Assembly: GCF_947497275.1 (NCBI RefSeq)
Contig: NZ_CANMFS010000007.1
Location: 16,955 to 80,954 of the forward strand
DNA from: an uncultured Sulfitobacter sp.
GTDB lineage: Bacteria > Pseudomonadota > Alphaproteobacteria > Rhodobacterales > Rhodobacteraceae
Direction: 5' to 3'
DNA: 64,000 nt
Shown: one piece after another, positions 59,862-64,000 of the stretch
Numbering within the stretch: position 1 is the first letter of the stretch
Layout of the letters: every line of letters starts with the position of its first letter
Notes under the pieces: model-generated
Told to the model about the DNA's origin: nothing
The model's input: the letters and a program-made list of their open reading frames with translations, nothing else
Database searches by the model: none
Translations under genes and position numbers: made by a program

Positions 59862-60257
59862 ATGACTGATATGAAAAACAGCCCGGGGCCAGACGCCGTC
59901 TTTGCCGCCAAGCTGGCCGAGGGCGTCTTCGAGATCCAGAAATGCGGTGCCTGCGGTGCGCATGTCTTTCATCCGCGCGTGATCTGCCCGACCTGTGGCA
60001 GCGCAGACCTTGAATGGGTGGCACCCACGGGGCGGGGAACGATCTATGCGCGGACGGTTGTGCGTCGAAAGCCGGAAAGAGGCGGCGATTACAACGTGGT
60101 GCTTGTGGACCTCGAAGAAGGTGTTCGGATGATGTCGCGCGTGGACGGCATGGCGCATGACGAAATCGCCGCCGGACTGAAGGTCAGCGCATCGGTCGGC
60201 GAAGGGGCGGACGGCGGACCTGCCGTCATCTTCCAGCCCGAAGGAGGTGTATCATGA
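59862..60257 (+). CDS. DUF35 zinc-ribbon/OB-fold partner (second copy)
   Basis: This protein of 131 residues has the four-Cys ribbon (Cys28, Cys31, Cys42, Cys45: CGAC ... CPTC) and the OB segment GRGTIYARTVVRRKP, VLVDLEEGVRMMSRVDG. ATG 59862 almost touches the SDR stop; ATG 59871 is an alternative. Its stop overlaps the thiolase-like start by 4 bp (ATGA), stronger coupling than in the copy at 40425. Gene order is reversed relative to that copy, so the pairs were not made by a simple recent tandem duplication. Confidence 0.87.
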   Translation: MTDMKNSPGPDAVFAAKLAEGVFEIQKCGACGAHVFHPRVICPTCGSADLEWVAPTGRGTIYARTVVRRKPERGGDYNVVLVDLEEGVRMMSRVDGMAHDEIAAGLKVSASVGEGADGGPAVIFQPEGGVS

Positions 60258-61399
60258 GTTTGCGGGGAAAAGCCGCCATCGTCGGCGCCGCGCTGGCTGG
60301 CTGTGGCGAGGCCCATGGCAAGAGCGCGATGGAAATCACCGTCGAGGCCGTGCATGGCGCGCTGGCCGATGCCGGGGTGTCGCTTGGCGACGTCGATGCC
60401 ATTGCCACCTGTCAGCCGCTGGACATGCTGTCAGGGCTGACGCTGGCGCAGGAACTTGGGCTGAACCCCAAGTTCACCATGAACAACCGCATGGGCGGCT
60501 CGTCGTTCCTGTCGCACACGCTCTGGGCCGCCATGCTGCTGGAGCTGCGGCTCGCCGATACCGTGCTGATCTGCTACGGATCGAACCAGCGCACCGCCTC
60601 GGGCAAGCTGATGACGGCGCTTGGGCTGCCAACCTACGAAGCGCCCTATAAGCCGATGTTCCCGCTGTCGTCCTACGCGCTTGCGGCGGACCGCCACATG
60701 ACCCAGTTCGGTACCACGCGCGAACAGCTGGCCGATGTGGCGGTATCCGCGCGCGCATGGGCGCAAAAGAACCCCGAGGCGTTCATCCGCGATCCCCTGA
60801 CGCGCGAGGATGTCATTGCCTCGCGGTTGGTCTCGGATCCGCTGCGGGTGCGCGACTGCTGTCTTGTCACCGACGGCGGCGGCGCGATCGTGATGCGGCG
60901 GGCCGAGACGGCCAAAGATCACCCCAGGCCTCCGGTCTATCTGCTGGGGGGCGGCGAAGGTACGACCCATCGCGACATTTCCGAAATGCCGGACCTGACC
61001 GTGACCGGGGCCGCCCAATCCGGCGCGTTGGCGATGGGCATGGCCGGCGTCAAGCCCGCCGACATTGACGTGGTGCAGCTTTACGATGCCTTCACCATCA
61101 ACGTGATCCTGTTCCTTGAGGATCTGGGCTTTTGCAAGAAAGGCGAAGGCGGCGCGTTCGTGGAAAACGGCGGCATCGCGCCCGGCGGTCATCTGCCGGT
61201 CAACACCAACGGCGGCGGGCTGTCCTGCGTGCATCCCGGGATGTACGGCATCTTCACGCTGGTCGAAGCGGTGCGTCAGCTGCGCGGCGACGCCGGAGAC
61301 CGCCAGATCGCGGGTGCCGAGCTGGCTCTGGCGCACGGCAACGGCGGTGTCCTGTCCAGTCAGGTCACGAATATTCTGGGCACCGAGTCGACGCTCTGA
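60254..61399 (+). CDS. Thiolase-fold protein without nucleophilic Cys, putative Ltp2-like retro-aldolase (second copy)
   Basis: This 381-residue protein shows the same active-site replacement as that at 39248: MGGSS with Gly81 in place of the nucleophilic Cys, LYDAFT with Tyr277 in place of the thiolase His motif, and NGGGLSCVHPGMYG with His327 and Tyr331. ATG 60254 follows GAAGGAGGTG. Overall similarity to the first copy is clear in the second half and weaker in the first, suggesting different acyl substrates. It is the last gene of the operon that begins with the ACAD pair at 53021 and includes the TAXI importer. Confidence 0.85.
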   Translation: MSLRGKAAIVGAALAGCGEAHGKSAMEITVEAVHGALADAGVSLGDVDAIATCQPLDMLSGLTLAQELGLNPKFTMNNRMGGSSFLSHTLWAAMLLELRLADTVLICYGSNQRTASGKLMTALGLPTYEAPYKPMFPLSSYALAADRHMTQFGTTREQLADVAVSARAWAQKNPEAFIRDPLTREDVIASRLVSDPLRVRDCCLVTDGGGAIVMRRAETAKDHPRPPVYLLGGGEGTTHRDISEMPDLTVTGAAQSGALAMGMAGVKPADIDVVQLYDAFTINVILFLEDLGFCKKGEGGAFVENGGIAPGGHLPVNTNGGGLSCVHPGMYGIFTLVEAVRQLRGDAGDRQIAGAELALAHGNGGVLSSQVTNILGTESTL

Positions 61400-61894
61400 T
61401 CAACGGATCGACACAATAAAAAATGGCCGTCCGTCGAAGGGCCGCCAATCATATCTGCCTGCGGTGTTGCGGATCGGTTGCAGGGTCGCCGCCAAACCCT
61501 GCCATTTCTCGATAAGCGCCTCCGGATTCCCGGTTTCGCAACATATCCCTGGTTGGGCCGCAGCCTCGGTTCGGTCGCCGAAAGTGGTCAAAATCTTGCC
61601 GCCGTACAACGCAAAGTCGTCATCGCCGTCGCGTCGGTGGTCGGATGCGTACCTGCCGGCGCGCATGGTGCGTCTTCTACGATGTCGAGTGTCCTCGCTA
61701 CACCTCTCGAAAGTTCCGTCATACCGCGATCCGGTGGCTGTACATCAAACCGCAAACCCGCACGATGCAACCGTCATCTGTTGACCCACATCAATCCCCG
61801 CGGCCCTTGGACGACGTCGCGGCGGCGAGCGTTTTGCCTCTCCACACCCGCTGGAAAAACGCTAGACTGGGGCGAACGATAAAGGAAGACCGCC
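61400..61894. other. Gap without a convincing gene; possible small ORF on the minus strand
   Basis: These 495 bp lie between the aldolase-like gene and the FAH gene. On the minus strand an 88-codon frame (61400-61666) has protein-like composition, with LYGGKILTTFGDRTEA and EALIEKWQGLAATLQP, but only a weak ribosome-binding site and no family I recognise. It could be a small hypothetical gene or a gene remnant. The promoter of the FAH gene should lie at the right end. Confidence 0.35.
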
Positions 61895-62734
61895 ATGAAA
61901 CTTGCCCGTATCCGCACCGCTGACGGCATTCGTCCCGCGCTCGTCGATGATGCCGGCACCCCGCGCGACATCTCCGGTGTGGTCGCGGACATCACCGCAG
62001 CGACGGTGACACCGGACCAGATGGCCGCCCTGCGCCGCCTCTCGCCCGACGACTATCCCAAGATCAAAGGCGCCTATGCGCCGGTGCTGGATGACGTGCG
62101 CCGGATGTTCTGCATCGGGCTGAACTATTCCGATCATGCGGCCGAAGCCGGGATGCCGATCCCCGAACAGCCCATTCTGTTCATGAAAGTATGCCCCGTG
62201 ACCGGCGCGGAGGATCCTATCGTGCTGCCCAAAGGCTCGGAAAAGACCGATTGGGAGGTGGAGCTGGGCGTGATCATCGGCACTGCGGCGCATCATGTGG
62301 AAGAAACCGCGGCACTGGATCATGTTGCGGGTTACTGCGTGATCAACGACGTCTCGGAACGTGCTTTCCAGTCCGAAATGGGCGGGCAATGGGTCAAGGG
62401 AAAATCCTGCGACAGCTTCGGCCCCGTCGGTCCATGGCTGGTCAGCGCCGACGAGATCCCCGACCCGCAAACGCTCGATCTCTATCTCGATGTGAACGCA
62501 GAGCGGCGGCAGACCGGCAATACCGCCAACATGGTGTTCACCGTGGCGCAAATCGTCAGCTATCTGAGCCGCTTCGTTACGCTGATGCCAGGTGATATGA
62601 TCTCTACCGGCACACCGCCGGGCGTGGGGATGGGGATGAAACCGCAGCAATTCCTGCGCGCGGGCGACACTGTCGAACTGGGCGTGGCCGGGCTGGGCGT
62701 GCAGCGCCAGAACGTCGTAGCCTATACCCCGTAA
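61895..62734 (+). CDS. Fumarylacetoacetate hydrolase-family protein
   Basis: This 279-residue FAH-fold enzyme has FCIGLNYSDHAAEAG, the metal-binding segment DWEVELGVIIG with the Glu pair, INDVSERAFQ, KGKSCDSFGPVGPWLV and STGTPPGVGMG. These are the metal and active-site motifs of the FAHD group, which hydrolyses or decarboxylates acylpyruvates and related 2-keto acids. ATG 61895 follows AAAGGAAGACC. It is separated from the acyl-CoA operon by 495 bp, so its membership in the pathway is uncertain. Confidence 0.9.
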   Translation: MKLARIRTADGIRPALVDDAGTPRDISGVVADITAATVTPDQMAALRRLSPDDYPKIKGAYAPVLDDVRRMFCIGLNYSDHAAEAGMPIPEQPILFMKVCPVTGAEDPIVLPKGSEKTDWEVELGVIIGTAAHHVEETAALDHVAGYCVINDVSERAFQSEMGGQWVKGKSCDSFGPVGPWLVSADEIPDPQTLDLYLDVNAERRQTGNTANMVFTVAQIVSYLSRFVTLMPGDMISTGTPPGVGMGMKPQQFLRAGDTVELGVAGLGVQRQNVVAYTP

Positions 62735-62849
62735 CCACCACCGCTAATGGGTGGACGCCGCGCCCCCTGTCCGTCAACGCGCCCAAGATCATCGCAATCG
62801 AGAGCGTGCATTCGAATCTGGTCAACGCGCTCGACCATCTGTAGAAGCC

Positions 62850-63398
62850 ATGCACGATCAGTTACGCCGGTTGTTCTCCATGGATCATTCACTCCCGCTC
62901 GATATGACCTTGAATGACGGTACCGTCATTCACATCCGCGCCATCGGACCGGACGACTGCTGCCTGCTGAGCCAGGGCTTCGCGCAACTGTCTCAGGATT
63001 CGCGCTTCATGCGGTTTCTGGGCGCACATCCAACCCTGTCAAACGCGGAACTCGACACCTATACCGCGCCAAGCGACACAGACCATGTCGCCATCGGTGC
63101 GATGGCCGGCGATGTGCCGGTCGCGACCGCCCGTTTCGTTGTGATGAAAGACGTGACACGCGCCGAAATCGCCTTGACTGTGGTTGACGCCTATCAGGGC
63201 AAAGGCGTCGGATCGGCGCTGTTACGGACGCTGGCCGCAATTGCCCGAGAGCGCCGCATCACCACGTTTCTCGCCCTGGTCCACGCCGAGAACCGACCCA
63301 TGCGCGACCTGCTCAGGCGGTTCGGGGCAATACGGATCCGCAAGGAAGGAACCGAGGAAGAGCTTGAACTTGATCTGAATACGCTGAGCTCCCCCTAG
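62850..63398 (+). CDS. GNAT-family N-acetyltransferase
   Basis: This protein of 182 residues has the GNAT acetyl-CoA-binding motif DAYQGKGVGSALL and the preceding strand RAEIALTVV. ATG 62850 is chosen; ATG 62880 is possible, and the frame is open to 62751 without a better site. Similar short GNAT proteins occur as C-terminal domains of Pat-type acetyltransferases, but no ligase domain is present here. Its stop overlaps the stop of hemC on the other strand. Substrate unknown. Confidence 0.8.
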   Translation: MHDQLRRLFSMDHSLPLDMTLNDGTVIHIRAIGPDDCCLLSQGFAQLSQDSRFMRFLGAHPTLSNAELDTYTAPSDTDHVAIGAMAGDVPVATARFVVMKDVTRAEIALTVVDAYQGKGVGSALLRTLAAIARERRITTFLALVHAENRPMRDLLRRFGAIRIRKEGTEEELELDLNTLSSP

Positions 63399-64000
63399 CG
63401 CCAGTCGAAGAACTTCGGCCCCGCCTGATCCAGAAGCTTCTGCGCCATCTGCGTGCCTGCCTGCGCCCCGTCTTCGATCGGGCATGTCACGGCATCGGCA
63501 ATCGCCTCGGATCCGTCCGGGCGCAAAACCTCGCCTCGCAGATGCAAGGCACCACCGTCCAACTCCGCAAGACCCGCGATCGGCGTCTCGCACGATCCGT
63601 CGAGCTTTAACAGAAAGGCCCGCTCCGCCGCGAGGCGTTGGCCCGTCGTCGCATCGTGGATCGCGGACAGCATCTCGGCCATCCGTCCATCATCGACCCG
63701 CCGTTCGATCCCGATGGCCCCCTGTGCCACGGCCGGCAACATCACATCCGTCTCAATCGCGGCCTTCGGCACCTCGTCCATGGCAAGCCTGTTAAGCCCC
63801 GCCATCGCCAGAAACGTCGCAGCGGCGACACCCTGCTCCAGCTTCATCAAACGGGTCTGCAGGTTGCCACGAAACTCCACCACCTCCAGATCGGGCCGCC
63901 TGAGTTTCAGCTGCGCGCGCCGCCGCAGCGACGATGTGCCGACGACGGTCCCCGCCGCAAGATCCGCCAGCGACGATACGGTCGGCGAGATGAACGCATC
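63395..64000 (-). CDS. hemC: Hydroxymethylbilane synthase (porphobilinogen deaminase), C-terminal part
   Basis: This is the C-terminal 201 residues of HemC, which joins four porphobilinogen units in haem synthesis; the gene continues past the right edge. Visible motifs are the substrate-binding GTSSLRRRAQ segment, LPAVAQGAIGIE and LDGSCETPIAG, where the Cys anchors the dipyrromethane cofactor. It is a housekeeping gene and marks the end of the catabolic island. It converges with the GNAT gene, with overlapping stop codons. Confidence 0.95.
   Translation of the reverse strand, partial: DAFISPTVSSLADLAAGTVVGTSSLRRRAQLKLRRPDLEVVEFRGNLQTRLMKLEQGVAAATFLAMAGLNRLAMDEVPKAAIETDVMLPAVAQGAIGIERRVDDGRMAEMLSAIHDATTGQRLAAERAFLLKLDGSCETPIAGLAELDGGALHLRGEVLRPDGSEAIADAVTCPIEDGAQAGTQMAQKLLDQAGPKFFDWR

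Noticed and set aside
1..64000. tRNA, rRNA, CRISPR, insertion sequences or prophage genes
   Set aside because: No cloverleaf-like sequence, regularly spaced repeats, transposase motif or phage structural gene was noticed anywhere in the window.

Overview
The window looks like a chromosomal stretch of a marine-type alphaproteobacterium, most likely a member of the Rhodobacteraceae (Roseobacter group). The base composition is GC-rich, Shine-Dalgarno sites are strong GGAGG types, genes are packed into operons with 1-4 bp stop/start overlaps, and TRAP and LIV-type importers paired with acyl-CoA genes are abundant. The lineage is an inference; no rRNA, tRNA, CRISPR array, insertion sequence or phage gene was seen. 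Only the right edge (hemC, GNAT, perhaps FAH) looks like ordinary core genome.

Almost everything from 1 to about 61.4 kb is one large catabolic island for CoA-linked breakdown of carboxylic acids. It holds ten acyl-CoA dehydrogenases (ACADs), three CaiB/BaiF CoA-transferases, one class I two-subunit CoA-transferase, two AMP-forming and two ADP-forming acyl-CoA ligases, a biotin-dependent acyl-CoA carboxylase, an HMG-CoA-lyase-like enzyme, a citrate-synthase-superfamily lyase, one true thiolase, two cysteine-less thiolase-like proteins each paired with a DUF35 protein, several hotdog or crotonase hydratase-like proteins, three SDRs, and four different importers (one LIV ABC, one DctPQM TRAP, two TAXI TRAP). 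No oxygenase, P450 or ring-hydroxylating enzyme is present, so the substrates must arrive as acids and be activated directly with CoA.

Layout. 1-10383 (+): ACAD, CoA ligase, carboxylase beta and alpha, HMG-CoA-lyase-like, MFE-2-like SDR, citryl-CoA-lyase-like, ACAD, HTD2-like hydratase. 10579-22738 (+): LIV ABC importer with an embedded long-chain acyl-CoA ligase, then SDR, enoyl-CoA-hydratase-like, thiolase and ACAD, interrupted by a CaiB gene on the minus strand. 22917-26216 (-): CaiB, GntR regulator, ACAD. 26433-29418 (+): DctQ, DctM, DctP. 29831-30634 (-): IclR regulator. 30774-35323 (-): CaiB, ACAD, single-chain ADP-forming ligase. 35482-40829 (+): split ADP-forming ligase, MaoC-like, ACAD, thiolase-like aldolase, DUF35. 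40918-47260 (-): membrane protein, CoA-transferase A and B, TAXI receptor, fused TRAP permease. 47625-51258 (+): MmgE/PrpD protein and an ACAD pair. 51292-52697 (-): MaoC-like and IclR. 53021-61399 (+): a second ACAD pair, TAXI receptor and permease, thioesterase, SDR, DUF35, thiolase-like aldolase. 61895-64000: FAH-family protein, GNAT, hemC.

How it may work together (inference): organic acids are imported, activated to CoA esters, dehydrogenated and hydrated, and then cleaved by three chemically different C-C bond-breaking modules: carboxylation followed by retro-Claisen or HMG-type lysis, normal thiolysis, and DUF35-assisted retro-aldol cleavage like that of steroid side-chain Ltp2. The most interesting signals are the two cysteine-less thiolase/DUF35 pairs, the paired (probably heteromeric) ACADs, and an identical 10-bp palindrome CACATATGTG found three times between 45.7 and 53 kb and nowhere else that I could see, always in front of operons around an IclR gene.
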